Shown piece by piece: positions 1 through 8,861 of a stretch of DNA of 20,166 nt. Below the pieces are notes generated by a model. The model searched no databases and was not told the DNA's origin. It saw nothing but the letters and a program-made list of their open reading frames with translations. The position numbers and the translations under genes were made by a program. The first letter of the stretch is position 1. Each line of letters begins with the position of its first letter. The stretch is from JAAYLC01 sp035654795 (GTDB lineage Bacteria; Bacteroidota; Bacteroidia; Flavobacteriales; Flavobacteriaceae): positions 1 to 20,166 of the forward strand of contig DASRWC010000005.1 of assembly GCA_035654795.1 (NCBI GenBank), written 5' to 3'.

Positions 1-1
1 G

Positions 2-79
2 AGTGAAATACCAGAAGGCAATGGCAAGAATCCAACGAAACATAAGCAGATCAAAAATTTAAAGAACTTGCAAAAATAA
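2..79 (+). CDS. possible 3' end of a gene cut by the window edge
   Basis: From base 2 the plus strand stays open for 25 codons and ends in TAA at 77-79. The residues are hydrophilic and lysine-rich (start SEIPEGNGKNP, end NLKNLQK), as a C-terminal tail might be. The frame one base later is also open, to a TAA at 60-62, so the choice of frame is uncertain. If real, the gene would converge on tex with about 60 bases between. There is too little sequence to assign a function, and it may be non-coding. Confidence 0.22.
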   Translation, partial: SEIPEGNGKNPTKHKQIKNLKNLQK

Positions 80-141
80 GGGTTTATGCGTTTAATGAGA
101 AAGGACAGAAGCTTTTCTTAACATTTTGTATGCGATTGTCA

Positions 142-2298
142 TCACAGATCCGGAGTGTTCATCTTGTGTAACTTCAACTGAATTCGCTTTCTTTCAACAT
201 CTACATCCAAAACTTTTACAACCACTTGCTCGTGTAAATGCACGTGTTCATTCACATCTTTCACAAAATCATCTGCGAGATTGGAAATGTGAATGAGTCC
301 GCTTTCTTTAATTCCAATATCGACGAAACATCCGAAATTGGTTATATTATTGACAATTCCCGGGAGGAGTTGACCTTCTTTTAAATCATGAATGGTTTTA
401 ATATTTTGATTGAAAGTAAACACTTTAGCTTCTTCCCGTATATCCAGTCCCGGTTTTTCGAGTTCTTTTAAAATATCCGACAAGGTTGGTAATCCTATGG
501 TCTCGGATATATATTTTTCTAACGGAATTTTTTGTAATTTTTCTTTATTACCAATCAATTCCGAAATTGCTATTCCTGCGTCTTTTGCCATTCTTTGAAC
601 AATACCATAACTTTCCGGATGCACGGCTGAATCATCCAATACATTGCTTCCGTTTTTAATACGCAAAAATCCTGCGGCTTGTTCAAATGCTTTTTCGCCC
701 AGTCTTGGAACTAGTTTTAGATCATTTCTGGAGCTAAAACCTCCTTTTTCTTCCCGATGCTTAACAATATTTTCGGCCAATTTTGGACCGATTCCGGACA
801 CATAACTCAGTAACGGAATGCTTGCCGTGTTTAGGTTTACACCTACCAAATTCACACAATGCTCAACAACAGTATTCAGTGAATTTTGAAGCTGTGTCTG
901 ATTCACATCGTGTTGATATTGCCCTACTCCGATTGACTTCGCATCTATCTTTACGAGTTCCGCCAAGGGATCTTGGAGACGTCTTCCAATAGAAACCGCG
1001 CCGCGAACAGTGACATCGTAATTCGGAAACTCATCTCGCGCTATCTTGGATGCGGAATAAATTGACGCTCCGGCTTCACTGACAACGAAAACCTGAATAT
1101 CGTTTTTGAAATGGATACGCTTTACCAATTGTTCTGTTTCCCGCGATGCTGTGCCGTTTCCGATTGCTATGGCTTCAATTTTATAGGCATCAGCAAGAGA
1201 ACTCAATTTTTTCATCGCACCTTTAGAATCGCTTTGTGGCGGATGTGGAAAAATTGTTTCGTTGTGAAGTAGATTTCCGTGTTCATCTAAACACACCACT
1301 TTGCAGCCGGTGCGGAATCCCGGATCAATAGCCAGAACACGCTTTTCCCCCAGAGGAGAGCCGAGAAGCAATTGTTTTAAATTTTTGGCAAAGACATTGA
1401 TTGCAGTTTCATCGGCTTTTTCTTTAGCCTGCGCCAATGCTTCATTAGAAAGCGCAGGAAACAGCAATCTTTTATAACTATCGGCGATGGCTGTTTTAAT
1501 TTCTTCGGCAGCGGCATCATTCGTTTTTATGATTCGGTTTTGGATATTCTCAATGGCGCGATTGTCATCGATTTCGATTTTTAGACGAATGAAACCTTCT
1601 TCCACAGCTCGCAGAATAGCCAATAGCCGGTGCGAAGGAATCCGGTTCAACGGCTCGTTCCAATCGAAATAATCGCGAAACTTTTGTGCGTTTTCGTCAT
1701 TTTCAAATTTCTTGACGAATGTTGTAGAAATAGCACCAAAACGATGGATTTGATTCCGAAGCATCATTCTGATATCCGTTCTTTCATTCACCCACTCCGC
1801 AATGATATGGCGAGCACCTTCCAGCGCATCGTCAATAGAATTTACTTCTCCTTTCACAAACCGTTTTGCCAAATCGTTTAACTGTCCGGAATTGATCGCT
1901 TTTGATTGCGCCATCAACATTTTAGCGAGCGGTTCGAGACCTTTTTCACGTGCGGCATCGGCTTTTGTTTTTCTTGATTTTTTGTAAGGCAGATAAAGAT
2001 CCTCCAGCGTTACGAGGTCCTCGGCATCCTCAATCTTTTTTTGAAGATCACCCGTGAGTACTTCTTGTTCTTCCAGCGCTTTCAGAATAGCTTGTTTTCG
2101 TTTTTCGAGAGTTTCAAATTGTTCCTTCAGCTTTACGATTTCCCCGATTTGCACCTCATCCAGATTTCCGGTCATTTCTTTGCGGTAGCGCGCAATGAAA
2201 GGGATGGTGGCGCCTTCGTTGAGGAGGTTGAGGGTGTTTTCGATACTTTTTACGGGAAGTTCGGTTCGGGTTTGGATGTAACTGCTGATTGTGTTCAA
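142..2298 (-). CDS. tex: Tex-family RNA-binding S1 domain protein
   Basis: This is a cytoplasmic nucleic-acid-binding protein of the Tex/Spt6-like family, linked in other bacteria to transcription and RNA metabolism. The 718 residues match the usual family length. The order is an N-terminal helical Tex domain with the family signature around residues 28-48 (EGATIPFIARYRKEMTGNLD), a YqgF/RNase-H-like domain from about 320 (VLAIDPGFRTG), helix-hairpin-helix motifs at about 495-547 (SGIGPKLAENIV, PRLGEKAFEQAAGFL), and a C-terminal S1 domain at about 642-710. The start codon is TTG (2296-2298). No ATG lies in frame upstream before a stop ten codons earlier, and the next Met is residue 42, inside the conserved domain. 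The stop is TGA. It is probably monocistronic. The family call is secure; the exact start is slightly less so. Confidence 0.96.
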   Translation of the reverse strand: MNTISSYIQTRTELPVKSIENTLNLLNEGATIPFIARYRKEMTGNLDEVQIGEIVKLKEQFETLEKRKQAILKALEEQEVLTGDLQKKIEDAEDLVTLEDLYLPYKKSRKTKADAAREKGLEPLAKMLMAQSKAINSGQLNDLAKRFVKGEVNSIDDALEGARHIIAEWVNERTDIRMMLRNQIHRFGAISTTFVKKFENDENAQKFRDYFDWNEPLNRIPSHRLLAILRAVEEGFIRLKIEIDDNRAIENIQNRIIKTNDAAAEEIKTAIADSYKRLLFPALSNEALAQAKEKADETAINVFAKNLKQLLLGSPLGEKRVLAIDPGFRTGCKVVCLDEHGNLLHNETIFPHPPQSDSKGAMKKLSSLADAYKIEAIAIGNGTASRETEQLVKRIHFKNDIQVFVVSEAGASIYSASKIARDEFPNYDVTVRGAVSIGRRLQDPLAELVKIDAKSIGVGQYQHDVNQTQLQNSLNTVVEHCVNLVGVNLNTASIPLLSYVSGIGPKLAENIVKHREEKGGFSSRNDLKLVPRLGEKAFEQAAGFLRIKNGSNVLDDSAVHPESYGIVQRMAKDAGIAISELIGNKEKLQKIPLEKYISETIGLPTLSDILKELEKPGLDIREEAKVFTFNQNIKTIHDLKEGQLLPGIVNNITNFGCFVDIGIKESGLIHISNLADDFVKDVNEHVHLHEQVVVKVLDVDVERKRIQLKLHKMNTPDL

Positions 2299-2326
2299 GG
2301 ATGTTGATGAAATTGTTAATGCGAAT

Positions 2327-2334
2327 CAAAAGTA
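2327..2334 (-). promoter_or_regulatory. candidate -7 element for tex
   Basis: On the minus strand these bases read TACTTTTG, an exact fit to the Bacteroidota -7 consensus TAnnTTTG. They lie about 29 bases before the TTG start, which would leave a leader of roughly 20 bases. I see no convincing TTTG -33 element at the usual spacing, so this is a candidate only. Confidence 0.35.
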
Positions 2335-2404
2335 TAGATTTCTCGTGTATCTCCGGTTCGAATATCGGCTCAGAAAACTTCCATATACAAATAGCAGCAA
2401 AAAG

Positions 2405-2445
2405 AAAATCTTCGGCAATAGAATAAACTGTTCGCCGAAGATTTT
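2405..2445 (-). terminator. hairpin terminator for the unknown operon, possibly bidirectional
   Basis: A perfect 12-base-pair stem is formed by 2405-2416 (AAAATCTTCGGC) and 2434-2445, with a 17-base loop. On the minus strand the stem runs into TTTTCTTTTT, which fits an intrinsic terminator about 190 bases after the last gene of the operon. A shorter T run follows on the plus strand as well. Confidence 0.5.
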
Positions 2446-2635
2446 TGCAACCAACATCTAAAGATCATCCTGATGTTTCCCCACTACAGCAGGAAGATCA
2501 ACCAGTTAGTTCCCTATGTCCTCGCGAAAATAGATTTTTCTAGTGAGACAAAGTTTGGTATTGTATAAACGTAAGGGATTTTGGGATGAGCTTAGGTATT
2601 CCGATCTGTGATTTAGCAAAAGATTTCCTTAATGA

Positions 2636-2965
2636 CTATCTATTATATAATTGATATAGATAGATATTCTTTTTTTTGCGTTTACTTTCCAGATTAGCTA
2701 AATGAGCAATGGGTTTTAGAGCCAAAATGAAAAAGAATATTATAAGATCTGTATTCCAAATGGATAGGAAAAGGACTATTACGGCCATCAAGTATACAAA
2801 TCTATACATAATTGAACGAAATTCTTTTTTTTGACTTTTGAACAAATTTCTTATATCGTCATCTTCGGCAGTTAAGAAAAGCTCATCTTCTTTACCCAGC
2901 AAAAAGTATTTTAATGCTTTCCCTCGGGTAATCTCGTATTCTTTAATATATTCTTTTAATGTCAT
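2636..2965 (-). CDS. small membrane protein of unknown function (last gene of AT-rich operon)
   Basis: I do not recognise this 109-residue protein. The N-terminal 50 residues are charged and probably cytoplasmic. Two closely spaced hydrophobic segments follow at about 54-71 (FVYLMAVIVLFLSIW) and 73-88 (DLIIFFFILALKPIAH), then a basic tail (ESKRKKKN). This suggests a membrane hairpin with both ends in the cytoplasm by the positive-inside rule. There is no signal peptide. The ATG follows the stop of the upstream gene after two bases (TAA TT ATG), so translation is probably coupled. By position it may be the membrane partner of the coiled-coil protein; that is inference only. Confidence 0.75.
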   Translation of the reverse strand: MTLKEYIKEYEITRGKALKYFLLGKEDELFLTAEDDDIRNLFKSQKKEFRSIMYRFVYLMAVIVLFLSIWNTDLIIFFFILALKPIAHLANLESKRKKKNIYLYQLYNR

Positions 2966-2967
2966 AA

Positions 2968-3546
2968 TTAAAATTCTAAAGTTCCACCATTAAAAAAGTC
3001 TTCAAATTCTTCATCTGAAATTGTTGTATCCATATTTGGATCGTGAAAATCGTTTATTTCGTGTGCTAATTCTGATAGGGTCATGTTTTTTGATCGCTCT
3101 TTAAGATCAGTGAAATAATTCTGGTTCTCTTGTATTCGTTTTCGAAGAGCATCAATTTGAGTTTGGCATTCAGAGAAAAAGTCTTGGTCGTTAGCAAATA
3201 TTTTATCTAATTCATATTTTTCGTATTGTAACGTTTTCGTCTTGAGGACATTACATATCATTGTATATCCGGTTCGTATAATATCTTGTTTTTGCATTTT
3301 GTCAAAAGCTGGGCTGGATGAATTTTTTTCCCATTTTGTCAATATCATACTCATAATGTTTTCTCGGATATTATCGTCAAGTAAGTTTTCATGAAGAAAT
3401 GAATTTACTTGATGTAAATTCTTCTCTCTTTTTTCTTCATTTTGAATGTTCTCTTTAATGTAATTGAAAATTCCTAATAGAATTTCTTTCCCATCTTTTT
3501 GATTAAAAAATTCTATTTCATTCATTTCTCTTAATTTATTTGTCAT
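2968..3546 (-). CDS. helical, acidic-tailed protein of unknown function
   Basis: I do not recognise this 192-residue protein. It is highly charged and predicted mostly helical, with no signal peptide and no membrane segment, so probably cytoplasmic. Residues 125-155 look coiled-coil-like. The C-terminus is strongly acidic (SDEEFEDFFNGG near residues 177-188). Its ATG is one base after the TAA of the large coiled-coil gene (TAA A ATG), the same junction as between the first two genes of the operon. Its strong AT bias matches its two AT-rich neighbours. A role as a partner of the coiled-coil protein is inferred from the coupling alone. Confidence 0.75.
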   Translation of the reverse strand: MTNKLREMNEIEFFNQKDGKEILLGIFNYIKENIQNEEKREKNLHQVNSFLHENLLDDNIRENIMSMILTKWEKNSSSPAFDKMQKQDIIRTGYTMICNVLKTKTLQYEKYELDKIFANDQDFFSECQTQIDALRKRIQENQNYFTDLKERSKNMTLSELAHEINDFHDPNMDTTISDEEFEDFFNGGTLEF

Positions 3547-3547
3547 T

Positions 3548-5308
3548 TTATACAGCTTGAGTTAATGATGCAACTGAATGTTTCTTTTCTAATGGTCCCA
3601 TAGATGATTTAGAGACATTTTTAATTTGAACAAGCAACTTTTTAATGATAGGTTTTAAGGCGGCGTCATTCATTTTTACCTGTGTATGGATTTTAGCGCC
3701 ATTTTCCTTTCTTAATTGAATGAGATAATTTTTTCGATCCATCAACTTGTTCATGTCATCATTTATTTCTTGCTGGAGCAATGTTTCCTTATCCTTATTT
3801 TCTATTAATTTTATTTGCTCCAGAATAAACGGTTCGCAATATGTAGTCCAAGAATCTAAAGTTTCTTCATATATTTTTCTAGATTTGAATGGTGAAAAAA
3901 TTTTAGCTAACAATTTAGGTTCTGTCGGACGTAGTTGTTGGAGATAATTATATTCGAATTCTCGAGCTTGAATAATTTCGGACAATTGCCTCCAAATTTT
4001 TTCTGAATGTTTTATTCGTTTCTGCTGATCTACTAATTCCAGTTCGATCTCTCTAAGTTCCAATGTTGCTCTTACATTCGAATCGCGACATTCCCGAATA
4101 ATATTGTTTTCGATGATTTTTGCGTAATTAGGGGAAATCTGTTTTTCGATTATGTTGGAAATTTGTTGTGTGAATAATTGTAAAGTAGGTAAATGCCTGT
4201 CACGAATTTCTGTGTGGAATTGCCCGAGATTGATGATGTCTTGAATGATGCTATTGACATCACTATTCATATCGACTTTTAATCTAGAGATATCCACTTC
4301 GATTTCTGCAATGGTTTTTTTTGCTTCACTGCGTGAGCGTAATACGGCCATTGTACTTGAAACTAAAAATTTCGCTGCGGCACCCGCTGCGATACCTTTG
4401 ATTTGTGATGTCGAAATGAATTTATTTGATTGGGATATTTTGGTTGCTTCGTGGAGAAAATTGTTAACATTCTGTTTTCCAGAAATCAAAATATTTCTCA
4501 TCTCAATCTCATGGAAATTCTTGAAAAGTGCAATACGTTCATTGACTGTATTATAAAATAAGTCAAGTTTAGGGTATAATTCGTCATAACCTTTCCAATT
4601 GACATCAGTAATGTCAAACAATTCCGGTTCTTGCGTTTTAATTTGATCACCATAGAGATCAACTAGTAAATTCAGTAAATCCTCACGAATTAACCGCAAT
4701 TTGTTTTTTAAAGTTTCATAATCAGATATAAGAGAAAGATTTAGATTTTTTATCTGTTCGTAGGTAAGAATCATATTTTCGTACTTCTCCTTTAATCTCA
4801 ATGCATAGTCTCGATATGCTTCCACTTTTGATTCTCCTGTTATTGATAACGTCGATTCTCTTTTGAGATTTTCAATATCTTCTTTTATAGCGCGTATTTC
4901 ACCGACCCCGTCGACTTGTTTGAGATCTTCACTTTGTTTTTGGATAAGCTTGAAATGATTGAAATCTAATGAAGGATTAGCCAAGTCCAGACTAAAGATG
5001 TTGTCTTCAACCCTCTCAGGATTATATATGCTATTTGTTCCTTCGTTTTCCCTAAAATTAAATGTAATTATTTTCTTGAGTGTATTGGAGAAAGAATTTT
5101 TTTCATAAGCAATTTTTAAAAAATATCTTAGGTAGGGTCCGTCTTTCAATTCAGTTCCCAAGGTTTCCTGAAGATAGGCCACGAGTTCCCGTCGATTTAA
5201 AATTGTTGAGGGTTCCATGGAAAGTTCTTGAGCCTTTTTTGTGATGGCTTCTATGAATTGAGTCTTGAGATTCTCAACATTTGGTCGCGCGATGTCTTTA
5301 AAATTCAT
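3548..5308 (-). CDS. large coiled-coil protein with a central hydrophobic segment, unknown function
   Basis: I do not recognise this 586-residue protein. Residues 1-115 look globular. Long helical, probably coiled-coil stretches follow at about 120-215 and 325-455, flanking a short small-residue-rich hydrophobic stretch at 304-323 (GIAAGAAAKFLVSSTMAVL). A further helical C-terminal part covers about 465-586. There is no signal peptide and no Walker A motif. Long helices around a hydrophobic hinge occur in alpha-helical pore-forming toxins, and also in many scaffold and defence proteins, so I assign no function. The ATG sits one base after the stop of the 69-residue gene. Sampled lines of this gene are about 28-38% G+C, below the flanking genes. 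Confidence 0.75.
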   Translation of the reverse strand: MNFKDIARPNVENLKTQFIEAITKKAQELSMEPSTILNRRELVAYLQETLGTELKDGPYLRYFLKIAYEKNSFSNTLKKIITFNFRENEGTNSIYNPERVEDNIFSLDLANPSLDFNHFKLIQKQSEDLKQVDGVGEIRAIKEDIENLKRESTLSITGESKVEAYRDYALRLKEKYENMILTYEQIKNLNLSLISDYETLKNKLRLIREDLLNLLVDLYGDQIKTQEPELFDITDVNWKGYDELYPKLDLFYNTVNERIALFKNFHEIEMRNILISGKQNVNNFLHEATKISQSNKFISTSQIKGIAAGAAAKFLVSSTMAVLRSRSEAKKTIAEIEVDISRLKVDMNSDVNSIIQDIINLGQFHTEIRDRHLPTLQLFTQQISNIIEKQISPNYAKIIENNIIRECRDSNVRATLELREIELELVDQQKRIKHSEKIWRQLSEIIQAREFEYNYLQQLRPTEPKLLAKIFSPFKSRKIYEETLDSWTTYCEPFILEQIKLIENKDKETLLQQEINDDMNKLMDRKNYLIQLRKENGAKIHTQVKMNDAALKPIIKKLLVQIKNVSKSSMGPLEKKHSVASLTQAV

Positions 5309-5309
5309 T

Positions 5310-5519
5310 TTAGATACTTTTATAAGTTAAATACCCCCCATTCAAATACCCCGCACTTTTCAAATCCAATCCATGCACGCGCATAAAGGCATTGTGAATT
5401 TTTTCGAGGTCGTCAAAGGGGTTGGAACACATGGTGCTGATTTGAACTGAGAGTCCGCGGTCAACGAAGTCGCCGTTTACGTTCAGGCGCTGGTTGGTGC
5501 TAATGAGAAAGGTGGCCAT
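5310..5519 (-). CDS. DUF6140-like small protein (first gene of unknown operon)
   Basis: This 69-residue protein starts MATFLISTNQRLNVNGDF and contains NAFMRVHGLDLKSAGYLN. From memory this resembles the small Bacteroidota family DUF6140 (an N-terminal strand, 'G.SV', then '.AFMR.YGIDLKKAG'); no function is known to me. It has no signal peptide or membrane segment. It is the first gene of the unknown operon and its TAA is followed after one base by the next ATG. Its base composition (about 42-52% G+C in sampled lines) is clearly higher than that of the three genes after it, so the operon is compositionally mosaic. Its start is 90 bases after the end of the sensor kinase gene. Confidence 0.7.
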   Translation of the reverse strand: MATFLISTNQRLNVNGDFVDRGLSVQISTMCSNPFDDLEKIHNAFMRVHGLDLKSAGYLNGGYLTYKSI

Positions 5520-5608
5520 TTTGAGTTGTTTACTCCGAAACTACAATTTTTAAATTTTTGTTAATACGCTATTGTACTAGCGTCGGACATATGATGATGA
5601 ACGTTTTT

Positions 5609-8539
5609 CTATAAAATCAGACTAACAGTAGTTCCATCGCTCGTGTGCGCTATATTTATTGCGTTTTCCGCATTATAGTTCAGAAATTGCAAACGTTCTT
5701 TTATTAGACTGATACCTCTGGAGGTTCCTGAGGACTTGCCGGATTTTTTGTTACTGCCCACCCCATTATCGCGGATGGTGTATTGTATGGTTCCCGCTTC
5801 GCCCGGCGCGATTGTCAGCGTTAGTTCGGGATCTTCAACAGACGGCGGAAATGCATGAACAAAAGCATTTTCGATAAAAGGTTGGAGAACCATCGTGGGT
5901 AACTTTTCTTCGAATGGGTCAACGGTTGGATCGATGTCAAAGCGGATATTAATTCGGTTGCCATGGCGCTCATTTTCAATGTCGCAGTAAATCTTTAAGT
6001 AATCCAATTCTTCTTTTAACGAGGTATACGTTCTTTCGGCATTGTTGAGGTTGGTGCGCACCAATTTCGCGAACTTCACCAAATAAGATGCTGCTTTATC
6101 GTTTTCCCCCAAAACAACAAGATGCTGAATGCTATTGAGTGCATTGAAAATGAAATGCGGATTCATCTGAGCCAGCAGCGCATCGGTTTTTAATTTCTCA
6201 ATCTGACGATTGAATGCGATCTCTTTGCGCGCACGTTTTTGTTCGCTTCTTTTCTTGTAGCGATAAATGAGCATAACTGTGATAATGAATCCGGTAGCGG
6301 TCAACTGCATAAACCACCACTGAAGGTAAACAGGAGGGCGGATTTTAAATTCCATTGTTTTTTGCACCAATTCCATGCCGGTGGTGGCATCGTACACGCG
6401 CAGGTATAAGTCATATTTACGGGGTTCCAGGAATGCGACTGAAAGCTCCTGGTTTTTCAAATCTTGCCATTCGGAATCTTCATGCAATTTGTATTGAAAA
6501 CTCAGTTTTTCGGGAAATGGGTGGGCATTGGCACCAATCACAAAGCGGAGATTATTCTGTCCGGCACGAAGCATTAATTTTTCAGAACCGAATGAAGTGC
6601 TTTTGCCATTCACAAAAAAATCGGAAACAAAAACGGAATGAAGATAATTTTGAGCGTGTAACAAACCTTGCAAATCCACACGGAATTCTCCGCCGTCTGT
6701 TCCTAGAAAAAGCGTGTCTTGATAGATCTCTGAGTGATAAATCGGTCGATTCAACCCTTGCTCATGGTCCACGATAATTTTCTTGTCGTCGTTCCAGAAT
6801 GTCATTCCGCGTTCGGTGATAATGATGAGCCAATCCCGGTAGGCATTTAGGCAGGCAATGGTATGGCCGCGAATTTCTTTTCGCCGGATGGTGTCGGTAA
6901 TTGTAAATCCGTTGCTGTCGTCAATAATGAAAATATCTCCAAACTCCTGACTGACTGCGATTCCTTGTTTATAAGGAGTGATGTGGCGCAACTTTTTTTC
7001 GCCCCAGATGCGATCATCGAGATAAGATCGAAAACGGGTGTCATAGGAAAACAATCCTTTAAAAACGGAAAGGAGGTAGGTTTTCTCTTTGGTTCGCAAA
7101 GTGCCTACTACATCGGTGGGAGTGGCTGCGGATTCTTCAGGAAAGTAGGTATAGGATAAAGGTTTTTCGTTGTCGTAAATCCGAACTCCGTGGTATGGGT
7201 TGGTTTCCAGTAACCGATTGTCCGGTGTAAAATCGAATTCTAATGTATGCAGTGGCAGATAGGACTCAAAGTTGCCGTCCCGATTGAATTTGTATAAGCC
7301 AATATTGGTGTTTATCCAAATGTGGGTATCGGATTTCTTGATGCTGTAGTACACGATGGATGATGCAGGAGTATTATAGTTTATTTCATAGAAAAAATCC
7401 TCATACCGCGGAAGTGCATGCTGATTTTCCTGAATGTATTTCTCCTGCTTTTCTTTAAAAAAGATGTTGCCATAAATGCGGTCTCCAATTTCTGCTCCAT
7501 CATTAAATAATCGGGCGGAGGTATTTCCAAAGAACGTGATGGCGAGGGTCTTGTGGTGTGGACTTTTATAAAATCGTACCGGTGAAGCCAGATTAATCTG
7601 AAATAATCCTTGGTCCAGCGTTCCTGCGAAGAGCTGATCAAATTCTGAATTATAAGCAAGAGAAGTAACTTGTTCACTCGGAACATATTCCATTTTTTCG
7701 AAACGAGCTTCATCAGTAATCTTATAAAGTCCTCCCGTTTTTTCAAATATTCCCCATCCGGCACCGAATCTTTCATTTTTGGGGGTTTCGATATAATCCC
7801 AAAAAACAGTCGGGCTATTATATCTTTTGTAGTCAAAATGATGCTGCTCAAGTTGGTCAAGGGGTAACGAGAGAAGTTCGTTTTTGGAACTCAGAAAAAG
7901 TTTTCCGTCACTGACAGTTGCTCCGTAAAAAGGTGCTTTACCATTCACTCGTTCTACTTTGAACGTATCATTTTGCATAGAAATTTTGAATATTCCTGTA
8001 TTATAGGTTATTACATAAATATGATTGTTTAAATCAAAAAAGGAATGCACCCTCAGTTGGTACTTCCCCGGCAACCGGAAAGAATATGCTACCTCTTTGG
8101 AATTGATGTTCACAATAGAAAATCCATCAGAGGTTCCCACGTATAAATAATCTCTGTGACTGAACAAGGTGGTAATTTCTTTATGAACAAGCGGTTTTTC
8201 TCCTTCTGGTCGCAGGAACCGGTTTCCTTTTTTATAGGCGATGCCTTCTCCATAACTTCCTGCCCACAACACGTTGTGCCGGTCTTCAGTGATGCTCCAA
8301 ATGTTATTAGCGGGTAGCCCGTCTTCTTCGAAATAATAAGAGAACTGATTGTTAAACTTTCCGACCAAACCGTTGTCCGTACCAATCCACAGCGTGCCTT
8401 CGTGGTCGAGGAACAGGCCGCGCACGGTGTTATGCGGAAGCACATTGGCCGTAGAAAATTCACTTACAGTCGGAATTTGGGAGATTCCGGGAAGAAAGCT
8501 GATAACAAGAAGAACCGACAGAAAATTACGCACTCTCAA
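5609..8539 (-). CDS. propeller/Y_Y_Y sensor histidine kinase (LytS/YpdA-like kinase domain)
   Basis: This is an inner-membrane sensor kinase of 976 residues with a large periplasmic sensor. The signal peptide covers about residues 1-20. Two-component-regulator propeller repeats follow (GTLWIGTDNGL, NVLWAGSYGEG and weaker later ones), then a Y_Y_Y-like domain at about 650-732, one membrane segment at about 738-762, and a PF06580-type kinase. The phospho-acceptor is His795 in MNPHFIFNALNSIQ. The ATP-binding N box is at about 890 (PFIENAFVHAF), the DNG box at 924-928 and the last glycine box at about 942. The gene overlaps the end of the LytTR regulator frame by 14 bases, so the two were made as a coupled pair. 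The signal sensed is unknown. Confidence 0.93.
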   Translation of the reverse strand: MRVRNFLSVLLVISFLPGISQIPTVSEFSTANVLPHNTVRGLFLDHEGTLWIGTDNGLVGKFNNQFSYYFEEDGLPANNIWSITEDRHNVLWAGSYGEGIAYKKGNRFLRPEGEKPLVHKEITTLFSHRDYLYVGTSDGFSIVNINSKEVAYSFRLPGKYQLRVHSFFDLNNHIYVITYNTGIFKISMQNDTFKVERVNGKAPFYGATVSDGKLFLSSKNELLSLPLDQLEQHHFDYKRYNSPTVFWDYIETPKNERFGAGWGIFEKTGGLYKITDEARFEKMEYVPSEQVTSLAYNSEFDQLFAGTLDQGLFQINLASPVRFYKSPHHKTLAITFFGNTSARLFNDGAEIGDRIYGNIFFKEKQEKYIQENQHALPRYEDFFYEINYNTPASSIVYYSIKKSDTHIWINTNIGLYKFNRDGNFESYLPLHTLEFDFTPDNRLLETNPYHGVRIYDNEKPLSYTYFPEESAATPTDVVGTLRTKEKTYLLSVFKGLFSYDTRFRSYLDDRIWGEKKLRHITPYKQGIAVSQEFGDIFIIDDSNGFTITDTIRRKEIRGHTIACLNAYRDWLIIITERGMTFWNDDKKIIVDHEQGLNRPIYHSEIYQDTLFLGTDGGEFRVDLQGLLHAQNYLHSVFVSDFFVNGKSTSFGSEKLMLRAGQNNLRFVIGANAHPFPEKLSFQYKLHEDSEWQDLKNQELSVAFLEPRKYDLYLRVYDATTGMELVQKTMEFKIRPPVYLQWWFMQLTATGFIITVMLIYRYKKRSEQKRARKEIAFNRQIEKLKTDALLAQMNPHFIFNALNSIQHLVVLGENDKAASYLVKFAKLVRTNLNNAERTYTSLKEELDYLKIYCDIENERHGNRINIRFDIDPTVDPFEEKLPTMVLQPFIENAFVHAFPPSVEDPELTLTIAPGEAGTIQYTIRDNGVGSNKKSGKSSGTSRGISLIKERLQFLNYNAENAINIAHTSDGTTVSLIL

Positions 8540-8810
8540 ACATTTCCAAAAATTCCTTTTCTTCCCTATGTGCTACTTCTAATTTGCTGCCGTCAATCAG
8601 CTCAACTAATTTTTCTTTTTTGTTATAACGCATCACGGCATCAAGGGCAATGAGGTGGCTTCTGTGAATTTTAAAAAATCTAGATGTCGGCAGGCGTGTG
8701 CCAACCTCTTTAAGCGATTGGGTAACAACAATCTTGTCGAAGTTCTTGCCGTATATTTCACAATAATTTCCGGAAGCTTTGATGTAGAGAATGTCTTTGA
8801 TAAACGGCAT
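8526..8810 (-). CDS. LytTR DNA-binding fragment downstream of the TGA
   Basis: If translation restarts at the ATG 8808-8810, a 94-residue LytTR domain would be made. It shows the family pattern: DILYIKASGNYCEIY, a TSRFFKIHRSHLIAL core, and a C-terminal EVAHREEKEFLE. The domain's first strand (KRVFFNTTSGIE) lies before this ATG and would be missing, which argues that this was not designed as a free-standing protein. Because the kinase start overlaps its end by 14 bases, loss of translation here could also reduce kinase expression. Confidence 0.45.
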   Translation of the reverse strand: MPFIKDILYIKASGNYCEIYGKNFDKIVVTQSLKEVGTRLPTSRFFKIHRSHLIALDAVMRYNKKEKLVELIDGSKLEVAHREEKEFLEMFESA

Positions 8811-8861
8811 TTCAATTCCCGAAGTAGTATTAAAGAAAACCCTTTTATTTCCTTCTTCGGT

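Larger units (their letters stand above)
2299..2635. other. 337-base intergenic region between tex and the unknown operon
   Basis: I see no gene here. The region holds the tex promoter candidate at its left end and a strong hairpin at 2405-2445. A second, imperfect hairpin has arms 2463-2472 and 2490-2499 (9 of 10 pairs, 17-base loop). The part from 2500 to 2635 is AT-rich and shows no clear structure. Both hairpins lie downstream of the minus-strand unknown operon and could take part in its transcript ending. Confidence 0.6.

Noticed and set aside
6355..6777. 140-codon plus-strand ORF opposite the sensor kinase
   Set aside because: It is antisense to a well-supported kinase region, and the product has no recognisable domain or signal.
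7381..7860. 159-codon minus-strand ORF inside the propeller kinase
   Set aside because: It is another frame of the kinase sensor region, with a composition unlike a real protein.
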